Shown here: positions 33,541 to 43,464 of the stretch, in pieces
Position numbering within the stretch: position 1 is the stretch's first letter
Layout: each line of letters starts with the position of its first letter
From: Zopfochytrium polystomum
Lineage: Eukaryota > Chytridiomycota > Chytridiomycetes > Chytridiales > Chytridiaceae
Assembly: GCA_025765615.1 (NCBI GenBank)
Contig: JAIVFJ010000004.1
Span: 496,001-560,000 of the forward strand
Direction of reading: 5' to 3'
Length of the DNA: 64,000 bases
Translations under genes and position numbers: made by a program
The notes under the pieces: model-generated
Databases searched by the model: none
The model's input: only the letters and a program-made list of their open reading frames with translations
Told to the model about the DNA's origin: nothing

Positions 33541-34954
33541 TCACAGCTTCTCGGTCAGCTCGGGCACCGCCTGGAACAAGTCCGCGACGAGGCCGTAGTC
33601 TGCGACCTGGAAGATGGGGGCCTCGGGGTCCTTGTTGATGGCGACGATGACCTTGCTGTCCTTCATGCCGGCCAGGTGCTGAATGGCGCCGGAAATGCCC
33701 GCGCCAATGTACAGCTGCGGCGCGATGATCTTGCCCGTCTGCCCGATCTGCATGTCGTTCGGCACGAACCCGGCGTCGACGGCCGCGCGCGACGCGCCCA
33801 CCGCGCCGCCCAGCTTGTCCGCCAGCGCGTACAGCAGCGAAAAGTTGTCGCCCGACTTGAGCCCGCGGCCGCCCGCCACCACGATCTTGGCCGACGCCAG
33901 GTCCGGGCGGTCCGACTTTGCGACCTGCTCGCTGACAAAGCTGGACGTGCCGGCCGGCGGGACGGACGAGGCCGCGGCCGTGTCGAGCGGCTCCGGGGTC
34001 GGGGCGGCGGTGTTGCCGTCGGCGGGGGCCGGGGCGAACGCGGTCGGGCGCACGGTGAGCAGCACGACCTTGTCCGAGGAGCGGACGCGGGCGAGGGCGT
34101 TCCCGGCGTAGATGGGGCGGACAAACTCGTTCTCCTTGTCGACGGCGACGACGTCCGACACGGGCGAGACGTCGAGGAGGGCGGCGGCGCGGGGCAGGGT
34201 GTTTTTGCCGAACGCCGAGTGCGCGGCGACGACGTGCGAGAAGCCGTGGGCGGTCGCGGCGGCCGCGATCACGGGGGCCAGCGGCTCGGGAAGCGCGTGC
34301 GCGAGCGCCGGCGACGCGGCCACCAGCACCCGCGAGACGCCCGGGATCTTGGACACCGCGGCCGCCACGGCGTTCGTGGCGTCTGTGGCGGCGCCGGCGA
34401 CGAGCGCCGCGACGGGACCGCCGAGCTTTTGCGCGGCGGTGATCGCGTTGAGGGTCGACGGGTTTACGGCGGCGTCCTTGTGCTCGACGAGGACGAGGGT
34501 CGAGGCGTTGCGGCGGAGGGCGGAGGTGGGGCTGGCGGCCTGTGGAAAAGCGTGGCACGGCGGGGAAGGGTTGGGGGGGATGTGGGACGGCAAGGGAAGG
34601 AGGGAAAACTTGTTAAGAAGTCACTGTCGTTCGCACGCACGGTCGGGGGAATCTCGGCAGAGGCGGAAGGGGTGTGGGGTACTGCGGGTGGGAGCGGATC
34701 AACATGGGGGTTGGCGATCCAGATGGGCGGTAGGCAGGCAGACTATTCAGCGCGCCGATCTTGGCCCGACACGGCCCCCAAACATTTAGCCGTGCGGACT
34801 GAAGAGAGGGGTTGGCACGGTTGAGCTCAAGAGGGCGGGGCGTGTGTGTGTGTAGGTAGGGCAGGGTGGAGGGCGGGGACGTGTGAGCGTAATAATCGGG
34901 GCTTCTTGCCTTCTTCCCGCCGGTGCGGGCAGCCAAGAGCGATCTGGCGAGCAT
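33541..34954 (-). CDS. ETFA: Electron transfer flavoprotein alpha subunit, mitochondrial, 2 exons with a GC-AG intron
   Basis: Mitochondrial matrix FAD protein that collects electrons from acyl-CoA dehydrogenases and passes them to ETF-ubiquinone oxidoreductase. Exon 1 (34954-34910) encodes the targeting leader [15 protein letters not shown]. The donor reads AAG/GCAAGA, a GC donor, and the intron ends in CCACAG (34540). Exon 2 (34539-33541) gives the rest, about 347 aa in total. Motifs: [50 protein letters not shown], then the FAD-binding half: [80 protein letters not shown] and [12 protein letters not shown]. Very GC-rich but in frame throughout. Confidence 0.94.
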
Positions 34955-35451
34955 CGTTGTCGTTGCGGTTGGTGTGGGGGTGGTCGTTGTTGGTGCGGCT
35001 CTTTTCCTTTTCCTTTTTTAATATTTTTTTATTTTTTTATTTTCTGGTTTTTGCGCACGGTCAAGCGTCAAGCGGTTCTTTCACACCGACGTCAGCGCAA
35101 TGTCAGTCGGATCGTGACAAGACATCTTCCCTTCGCGGGGGGTCAGACGCGGCTCGCGTTGAGTGAGGTACGTAAATAAGAGATGTCCTTATGGCGACGC
35201 TATTTCTTCTGTAACTTCTCCGCGTGCAGTGAGCAGAGCACTGAAAATAACACGCAAGTCGGCGGCGTTCGGTGATGTACATACTTGCGGGAGGGCTCAG
35301 CATAATTGTTGGCGTGCACTAAATCGTATTTATGTGAAAGGAAGAAGCGAATACAAGATGAACTGACAAAACATAAGAACAAAATGGTCGTTCGAGTCGG
35401 GCCGATATACACCCTCCACCCACACCACCCGCCACCATACTGCTTAATCAA
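34955..35451. other. Intergenic, no gene seen
   Basis: About 500 bp upstream of ETFA and downstream of the small secreted-protein gene. It contains an AT-rich stretch (35017-35042). Short frames only. Confidence 0.45.
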
Positions 35452-36025
35452 TCAAGCTTTCGACGCGGCAGACAGCTGCTTCAACTGATTCAACGCCTGG
35501 TTGCCGCCTTTCGACGGCTCGATCATCGCCAGCACCCTCTTCAGCTCGCCCAGCGGGCCGTCTTCCGGAAGCGCCTCTGCAAACTTGGCCAAGCCGCCGG
35601 CGTCCGCCTCGGCGATCACCTTGTCCATCAGGCCGCCCAGCTGCAGGGCCGCCAGGAGATGCAGGATCATCTCGCTCTTGAGCGGGTCGGCGAGGGCGGC
35701 GGAGTCGTCGGCCCCAGAGGCGTCGGGCGCGGCGGCAGGAGCGGCAGCGGCGGCCTTGGGCCCGATCTTTCCGTTGCTGGGCTTCGACGGGAGGGCGGAG
35801 GGCGCTCCTCCGTCTGCGAATTGTAGGGTGTGGTTAGTAGGGGAGGTAGTGTAAATTCAACCACTCTCGCTCTGTCTGCCATCGCTCATCATTGAGACCG
35901 GGGTCAACCTCACCATCGACGAGGCGGGCACCGACGGCCCGAGCGTTCGCCGAGCCGACCGTAGTGGCGAGGACGAGGCATCCGAGGACAAAGGCATAGA
36001 AGGCGAACACGGCGGCGACCTTCAT
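35452..36025 (-). CDS. Small secreted or luminal protein, 2 exons, function unknown
   Basis: Exons 36025-35914 and 35813-35452 join in phase 1 (GTGAGG...CGCAG) to 157 aa. The N-terminus MKVAAVFAFYAFVLGCLVLA, then TTVGSANARA, is a clear signal peptide with a likely cleavage after ANA. The mature protein has a disordered Pro/Ala/Ser part (APSALPSKPSNGKIGPK), then a helical C-terminal domain: DPLKSEMILHLLAALQLGGL, DKVIAEADAGGLAKFAEALP, GELKRVLAMIEP and QALNQLKQLSAASKA. No family recognised. The spacing of two Leu-rich helices could form a small helical bundle. Confidence 0.75.
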
Positions 36026-36296
36026 GATGGCTGGAGTTTTGAGGGGGGTTCTGGTTTGCGTGTATGCGGTGGATGTGCTGCCTCGACTGCGTCGTCTGTC
36101 GTGCCTTCGGGGGTGGGTCTACGTTTTATTGCATTGGGCGAACGCACGAGCTGCGGGCTGGGGCTTGTCTCGCGTGTTGTGTGTCTTGTCTCAGTCTCCG
36201 TCCCTTTCTGTCTCTCGCGATTCTTCGTCTGTCTCCCAGCCTGGACAGGACCTTCGTTGGGCTTAGCCCGCGTCCCCAGCCGAAGTGCGGAAACAG

Positions 36297-36377
<81 letters not shown>

Positions 36378-36448
36378 ACGGCGAACGTTCGACTGACTGG
36401 CCATAAATTTTTATTCAGTGCAGGGGTTGCCGCCCCAGCCGAATAAGA

Positions 36449-36488
<40 letters not shown>

Positions 36489-37262
36489 CGCGAAAAAGAA
36501 AAAAGCTCGCTCTCACATATCCGCTCACCACGCAGCAACGGCCAAGTTTGGTAAGAAGAAAGGACTAAGAGGGAACCCTGCGAGAGGCCTTTTCCGCATT
36601 CGAAGACGGCCATAGTGTGTTGTGTTGCAGCTGAGAGATGGCTTACCCAAATTCAATTTCCTCCTCCTGTCGCTTGCGTTATAATGGAAAATGCGACCGC
36701 GAATGGGTCGCGCCACGAACATCTTAACTTAGAGTGATCTGCCCGCAGCAGTTTTTTCACTAACGCGCGAAAATTTTAGCAAAAAGAATGGGAACTGCAA
36801 ACAAGCCATGACGAAGCGGCACTAATGCCAAAATTGCGTTGACATTTGTGCGTTAACCCTTTCAGTGGCTAAGAGTCAGTCCAACGCTACCAGCATGGAA
36901 GTGGTTCCACCATAACACGCAAAGCTACTAGTATCAATCATAGATAAGGAACGAGAAACAAAATGCTTGGTCCATTCATGGTACCAACTTTGCAATATGC
37001 TCCGCAGCCCAATTCTGGGCAATTGTTCTGGCCTTCCCAAGCACAAGTCTTCCAAAGCCTCTTCAAGTTGACAGCATAGGCTGCAGAACCCTAATTTCTC
37101 GATTTCACGGCATTTTCTACTCTTGAAGATCGTTTTTGCGGTTTACGCCTGGCAGAGTGGCCAACGCAAGAAGAAGAATTAAAGAAGAAGAAGAAGAAGA
37201 AGGATAAGATGATTGAACCACGCCCTGCATTCCTATTTCCTCGCCACCGCTCTTGCCGGACT
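36026..37262. repeat. Intergenic with (AG)n microsatellite and poly(A)
   Basis: About 1.2 kb without a supported gene. Holds a pure (AG)n run at about 36297-36373 and a poly(A) run of about 34 nt at 36451-36484. The stretch 36690-37110 is AT-richer, and a GAA/AAG repeat lies at 37169-37202. Confidence 0.85.
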
Positions 37263-39012
37263 TTAAAACCCCTTTCCGCCCGTGTGTCCCTGTCGCTGCT
37301 GCCGCTTCAGCTTGGATGCTTCGCTGTACGCCGCGGCGGCGCCCACCAACACCATCAGCAACAGGCCCGCTACGCAGATCGCCGACGTGACCGAAAACCA
37401 CGTCTTTTGCATCGAAAACACCAGACCGAACGAGAACGGCACGGACAGCGTCACCGTCACACGGAGGAACGCTTGGAGCGCGGCGGATGCCGTCGTGTAC
37501 TTCCATCTGGGTTTTGGTAGTTATTGATGAAAAAGGACAATGCGCGTGAAAAAAATTTGCTTGCTTACGAGTGGAGAGTGTAGCACACCGTTGACGCGAC
37601 GAGCGAGACGAACACGTACATGAAGGTCATCATGATGAATGCGTCCATCGTTGTCAGGTCTGTTTTTTTTTTTTTTAATAAGAAGCATAGGTTGGGTGAG
37701 GGGGGCTCATACATCGAACTTTTGGAAGCTCTTGAGACACGACAACGTTCAAGGTGACCACAGACAGCATCAGCGCAACCATTCCAGTGAAACGTGGTGG
37801 GAACGCGGAGGATTCGATAAAGTATGTTGTGCAACTGACGAGGCAGAGCAGCGCCATTGGAAGACTGTCGGGAGGGGGTTGGGTGGGCGGGCGAAAGGGC
37901 CGCGAACGGTTGTGGTACAATCAGCAAGTGCCAGAAAAGATTTCAGCAGCAACGGAGAGCACTAGCCTTCCACCGCTTCCCGCTCGCAATTCTCTCCTCA
38001 CAAGCTCACATGTATCTGGTGATGTACGAGGACGGCACGCGTGAAATGGAAAATGAGAACAAGGCTTCGCCCGCATCAGTGATAGTGCTTTGGTTGCCGT
38101 CCAACTGGTGGCCAGACAAAACGAAAAAAACAAAGATCAGCTGGACCGAGCAACCCCCCCCAGTTCGAAGTTGGGTGAAGCAAAACATACGGTCCACAGA
38201 GACGAAAAGCCGTCCGTAGTGAAATCGGTGCCGGCCAGGACCAACGAGAGGCGGCCGCTGTCGCCCTTGCCAAGAACGAGGGAGACCGAAAGAGTTTGGT
38301 TGTCATATGGAAATCCGTGGAGGTTGTATTTCGAGGAGAATGGAAGAACGAGTTGCTGGTTTTTTTTTTTGGAATTAGGGTTGCGTCAACGTTGGAATTG
38401 AAAGGTTAGTTGACGAGGACGACCTTACCCTTATCCACGTCACCATCCCGGTGCCATCGGAAAAAATGTAAACGTCTTCATAAATGGGATTGGGCACGTT
38501 GGCCGTGTCGATGGCGAGCTTGGAAAAGTAGATGAACGGAGTCCACACAAGGCCTGGGTCGACTTCCAGCGCCAAGTTGGGGTTGCTGATTGCGAGCCTG
38601 GGGTCGATCCAGGCGAGGGTGACGGTCATGTCGAGCTGGATGGGAGAAAGGGCAAAAATTAAATGTTTAGGTGATCCACGCAGGGGGATGCGCTCTTCCT
38701 CACAATAAACGAGCTGGATTTCGGCTCGACGCCGTAGATTCGATTGACAATGAGCTCCACGGCGATTTTGGTGCGGCCATCGTCGACGACTTCACCCGTC
38801 GAGGAAGAGATGTAGGGCGGATCGAGCTTGTGGTAGGGTCTGTCCGTGTTGTTAAACAGGTACTGCGTCGCGAGGTAATTGGAGGCGGTCGTGTTGATGC
38901 TGAAGCCCTCGGGGAAGGTTGTTGCGGTCGCGTTTGCGGCCTTGATGGTCGTCGCCTGGGCTGCGACCGCCTGGGCGGCAGCGAGGAGTTGAAGACCGGC
39001 GATGGCGCGCAT
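37263..39012 (-). CDS. Pentameric ligand-gated ion channel lacking the Cys-loop cysteines, 7 exons
   Basis: Minus-strand exons 39012-38704, 38635-38429, 38355-38191, 38104-38010, 37864-37713, 37659-37569 and 37506-37263 join with correct phases to 420 aa. Signal peptide MRAIAGLQLLAAAQAVAAQA. The extracellular beta-sandwich has ELIVNRIYGVEPKSSSF, then LDMTVTLAWIDPRLAI (the W-x-D-x-R-L of loop D/beta2), VWTPFIYFSKLAID, GTGMVTWIR, and the signature loop YNLHGFPYDNQTLSVSL. FPYD is the FPxD motif, but both flanking cysteines are replaced (Tyr and Leu), as in prokaryotic members. Pre-M1 is FSFSISRVPSSYITRYI; M1 LPMALLCLVSCTTYFIESSA; M2 RFTGMVALMLSVVTLNVVV, then SQELPKVR; M3 LTTMDAFIMMTFMYVFVSLV; M4 TWFSVTSAICVAGLLLMVLV. 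The M2-M3 LPKV turn is typical. The M3-M4 loop is short. Ligand and ion selectivity are unknown. Confidence 0.9.
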
Positions 39013-41059
39013 GGAAGGGGAAAAGAGCGGTGACTGAAGTGCAATTTGTTTTTGAATTCGGGTCGCGACGAAGGATTCTTCCGGGTCGTCTCGTCTGGAT
39101 CAATCCCGGTCCGCACGGAAACTGCGCGCGGCCAACGCAAAAATTCTCGGCCGCTCCACTGTGAGTGTTTTCGTGAGCGATTCTGGCTCTCGGGCTTTTC
39201 CCGTGACTGCCCCACACACACAAAAGAGCTCAGTCACGCAAAATGTTACAGAGCGAGAGAGAGAGAGAGAGAGACTGATAGAATCTTCACACCCACACGC
39301 TCCGGCGCAGGAAGCCCACCAGACATTCGTGCTTCGACGAGGGGCAATACGTTTTTGGGCTAGACATCGTTCAGGGAAACTAACTCAAATAACAACAAAT
39401 GGTTATGAAAATTGGAATGCTTCAAGTTCCATGTAATGAAAAAGTGTTTACTGCATCAACTGGCTGCCTGGAATTTATATTGTTACTCCTTCGGAGTCTT
39501 TCAAAGTTTCCACACGAAAGTTGGAAGAAATGCCATCACTCCGAAAGAAATCAACGCTTGGAAACACATGCTTATTGCCTAAGCCTAAATTTGCAAGTAA
39601 TTGCGAATAGAGTATCTGATTCCAGAAGTTGCACAATTTTTTTAAGCAGAAGTCAACGAAAAATTCGCGACGGTCAGGAACAGGGCAGGGCAGGACAAGG
39701 CAGACAAGGAACTGAGAGGAGTGATGATTGTACTGGAAACAATAATTCACTTGAGGGATGGGACAGGTCCCCCATCCCCCTTTTATACCTTTTGAGAGTG
39801 TTCCTTGTCAAGACTCAAAGAAAGTTCCAGAAAGAGCAATTAGTAATACAATGATACCAATGATACCAATGACAACAAGACAAGTCAGGAAAGCAAAGAA
39901 GGTTCCAGAGAAGGTTCACGCAGAGTCCGAACAAACGCGACACAAAAGAAGCCCTGGGCGATTACTTCACCTTTCCATCTGTGTTCAAGAGGCACAACAC
40001 AGCTCTGTTCCAATTATGACTTTGGTGCGCTTTGGCACATATTCTTGAGATAATGGATCTGAATTGCGAAGATTATCTGTGTGACTGACTGACCTCTGGG
40101 ATTCCATGGTAAAATTCTAATAGGTCCCCAGGATATCGTTCCTTAACCGCTGTGCTGCCTTGCGGATGGCAGTGCTAAGAACAGATGTGGGGTTGCAAGA
40201 GCTCTCTTACAGGGAATCTTCGTATTGGCATTTGCGGAGAGACACTTTACAAACCTTCTAAGTACCTTGAATTCCTTCGAGGCCACTAAGACGTAATGGA
40301 GTGCCTCAAGAGTGAATCCGCTGCCAGTGGAGAAAATTCCCTGTTTGAAAGTAGGGGACTCTCCGTATACAAAATTGTCGTTGTACACCACAATGGCGCA
40401 ACTGAATTTTTTGAAGGCAGTTTATTCCAATCAGAGTCCCAAATTCAGGTTGTGGTTGGAAACGGTCTCTGTTTTTCTAGGTCTTTCACATGGAATGACA
40501 AATTTTGTAATTGAGACTCAACTGGATGCCAGAGTGAATGTGGCAGTACTGCGGACTGATACATTGATCAGAATCGTTCTCTGACTTTGGCACTGAAGAA
40601 GAAAACCCTTCTCTGGAAGTAGAAGTACTAAACCCAGAACTCGAAGCCTGAAGGTTACATGGGCTTGCTTACGGTCAAAACCACAGATATTGTAAAGCCC
40701 ACAAGGAGAAGAAAACCCCAGTTTTGGCACACTGAGTTTGATTGGTTGGAATAAAAGGATCTTTATTCTTCTGATGCTTGGCGATGCTATGGAAAATGGC
40801 GCGCCGCTCGACCTTTCACTACTTGACAACTCATGTATGTCACTAGATTCAGTAGATTGGGCATGAGCGATCGTCCTATCGTCCCTTCGCCACTTCCCGC
40901 CTGCCGCCATTAAGATGTCATAACTTTCGCCAACGTCAGCGTAACAGAGTAAACACTACAAATCTCAGCCAAAAAGTGCTCCCTCCCAATTAACAGCCCG
41001 CTTCCACCACCCACGCATCACTTCTCCTGCACACAAGCCGCCGCATCGCCTTCCCAACA
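39013..41059. other. Unassigned 2-kb region, AT-richer than its surroundings
   Basis: No gene is confidently supported. 39249-39274 is a short (AG)n run. From about 39390 to 40900 the sequence is visibly AT-richer and CpG-poorer than flanking genes. Open frames with protein-like composition exist on both strands: minus 40910-40518 (MAAGGKWRRDDRTIAHAQS...) and 40391-40143 (DNFVYGESPTFKQGIFSTGS), and plus 40312-40584. They overlap, and I could not join them with convincing splice sites. A diverged mobile-element remnant or a fast-evolving gene are both possible. Confidence 0.4.
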
Positions 41060-42740
41060 TCACTCCCCCAACACGCCCAACCTCCGACACCGCTCGACCA
41101 GCACCGCGACCCTCCCCCTCGCGGTCTCGCACGCCGCCGCCGCCCACGCGACCTCCTCCCTTGCCGCCGCCACTGCGCCGCGGAGCCCCGCCGCGCGGTC
41201 CGCCAGCGCCGCGCGCCGCCGCTCCAGCTGGCCCTGCCTCCGCTTGCTTCCGCCGTCGCCACCGCGCCGACGCCAGTCGGTTTGTGGCGCGGCGCGGCGG
41301 CGGTGGAGGGGGTGGTGATGGTGGCCGTGGCGTCGTCCGCGGGGACGGCGCGGCGGAGCGGGAAGGGGACGGCGGGGATGAGGGCGCGGTAGGGGGTAGA
41401 TGCTGCCGTAAAGTGTTTGAGGGCGGGTCTGGTGGGTCTGGCGGGACTGGGGGCGGGGGCGGCGGAGGTGGGGGAGAAGGCGTGGTGCGAAGGATGGAGG
41501 CCAGAAAGGCGGCGGTGCTGTCGCAGGGCGGGTCGGCGGCGGTGTCGACTGGCCCAGCAGGCCAGATGATGGTCGTGGAGTTGGAGGCGTCGAGTGTTGG
41601 TTGGGTTGGAACCAAGATTGCTGATTGAGTTTTAAAGTGGTAGGGGGAAGGGAGAATGGTAGGAAAGGTCGCGGAATGTGTGAATGGGGTGGACGCCTCC
41701 GACGCGCTGTTGGTGGTAGTTGGATCAAATGATAAGAGTCCTTCCGAACGCGCCAAAGAGGAAATGGTGCCAACGGACGACAGGTTCTCGAGGTAAGAAC
41801 ATGCCGAAATGGACGGTGCGTTCCAGTCTGCTCCTATGCCGCTGGCGCACTTCCGCGCGTCGAGGTGCGGGTCAAGATGCGCGTCAGGAGCGCGAGCAAC
41901 TCTCGATTCGCCCGTGCTCGAAGCGACGGCAGTGTCGCTGGAAGTTCCGCTGTAGTTGGACACTCGTGAGGCGATGAAAACTGGGTGCGGTGTGTACGAA
42001 GTGCCTGCTGGCACTCGCGACCTGTGGCGCCGGCGTTGATGGAGATCGTGCCTCGAACTACCGGGTACAGCCATAGGCGCAGTATGCCTCAGAGAGGAGC
42101 CCTCGGTGGTTCGCTCGCTGGCGTGCAATTCGAAGGCAGGTTCGCGGCCGTCGTTCGTGATTCCTCTTTGCAATCCAAAACCGTCTCCTCGCCTTGGCTC
42201 ATTGCGAAGCGGTTCGCCGGTCCAACTAGTTCTAGGGAATCCGTCAGCAGACAGTCCGAGGACGTGAGCTAGCTCGTCAAGCTCGGCGTCGCTGGGTCCA
42301 CTGTGCGCGGCAGTTCCTCCCAAACCGGAAGTCTCTGTGCGGCTTGCAAGGGCCAGTGGCGAGTACAACTGAAGGTTATCGGAATCGCGCAGAGAATACC
42401 GAGGATGAGCTCCATCGACAGCGCCCGATGGTGTGGTGCCAATAATTTGCCGAAAGGAAGCGTCGTTCTCAAAGGACGGCCGCTCATTGGCATCTAAACG
42501 ATGGTGGTGCGCGAACAAAGTGGCAAAGCGCTGGCTCCTCCGCTTGATCTCGGTGAGAGCCTCATCTACCAGCATATCCACGGAGGTCGTTGCGGCCGGA
42601 GGCGGACCGCGGAGTGGCGCTGTTGTGTAGCCATCGTCTTCGTCATGGTGAGCCAGAAGGTCTTGGGCGGTGGTTGGGCGCGTCCGATCTGTGTCACCAC
42701 CTGCGAGCCGGGCAAGGGAGTGGGTTGTAGCTCTCCGCAT
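41060..42740 (-). CDS. bZIP transcription factor, Ser/Pro-rich, one +1 frame break
   Basis: From ATG 42740 (MRRATTHSLARLAGGDTD) a long Ser/Thr/Pro-rich, probably disordered region leads to a proline run (about 41440-41470) and then a basic region RRATNRLASARWRRRKQAEA, which fits the bZIP consensus N-x3-(A/S)-A-R-x2-R. Directly after it the frame must change by +1 (41215-41260). The leucine-zipper-like helix follows: QLERRRAALADRAAGL, then VAAAREEVAWAAAACETARG and RVAVLVERCRRLGVLGE, stop at 41060. The span 42740-41060 is 560 codons plus one base, exactly as expected for a single inserted base. The uncorrected frame would run on to 40965 through a Gly/Arg tail. Target genes unknown. The N-terminus could start further upstream. 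Confidence 0.75.
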
Positions 42741-43464
42741 CGGCGAAGGGGTTGGAGGAGTTAAGCGGGCCTGTCGTGCACGAGATCCACAGATTAGCGT
42801 ATGAGCGAAAGGGAAGAAGTCTTTAGCGGCGTTACTTTTGTGTGGAGGTCGAGAGCGCCGGGGGAGGAGGGTGACGGCGGGGACGGAACGCGCGTGTGTG
42901 TGTGAATCACACGTGGTACGTCGTAGGTGGACTCGATCAAACTGGAAATGACGGAGAATGACGCGTACGTGAGAAGGAGAAGAAGTACACAAAGCACCCG
43001 ACGATGAGCAACTGCCTGGGAGACAGAGTGCGCGGGATGCAAGCAGACGCCCGCGCTGGCGAGCCCATTTACAAAAGCTGAGAGCTGATTGCGCCAATCC
43101 GCTTAAAATTCCCATCAACAAACAGACACACACACATACAAGCGTTCCTCCCGCACGCACACACACACGCACACACACACACTCACTCTCTCTCTCTCGC
43201 TCTCTCGCTCTCTCTCACTCACTCTCCAACTCACTCTCATGATTTTCTTTGACTCTCTCTTTTATTTTCGCGCGCTTTGAGGCGAAGCGAGAGAGATGAG
43301 CGAGTGTTTGAGTGAGCGAGAGAGATGGAGCCAGTTTTCCAGTTTGTCGTGGCAGCTACCAATCTAAATGACGTCATCATTCGAGCATTTTTGCCGTGGC
43401 TGAGCGCCCACGAAGGATTGCAGAGCTGACCTGACAAGTCACCGCATTTTAAGACCCAGCAACC
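42741..43464. repeat. Divergent intergenic region with AC and CT/CACT repeats
   Basis: Between the bZIP gene (minus) and the ABHD12-like gene (plus). Dinucleotide and near-dinucleotide repeats (AC)n then (CT)n/CTCACT fill about 43128-43225. No gene is supported, although frames are open because of the repeats. Confidence 0.75.

Noticed and set aside
33386..34824. Arg/Gly-rich frames of 380-390 codons on both strands over ETFA
   Set aside because: Low-complexity shadows of the ETF-alpha frame with no domain.
36056..36613. Frames encoding long Arg-Glu or Leu-Ser repeats
   Set aside because: Pure translation of the (AG)n microsatellite.
40965..43178. A 737-codon minus-strand frame as one protein
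   Set aside because: Its first part is derived from GT/CA dinucleotide repeats and uses a non-ATG start, and its last part runs past the bZIP frame break. The gene is limited to 42740-41060.
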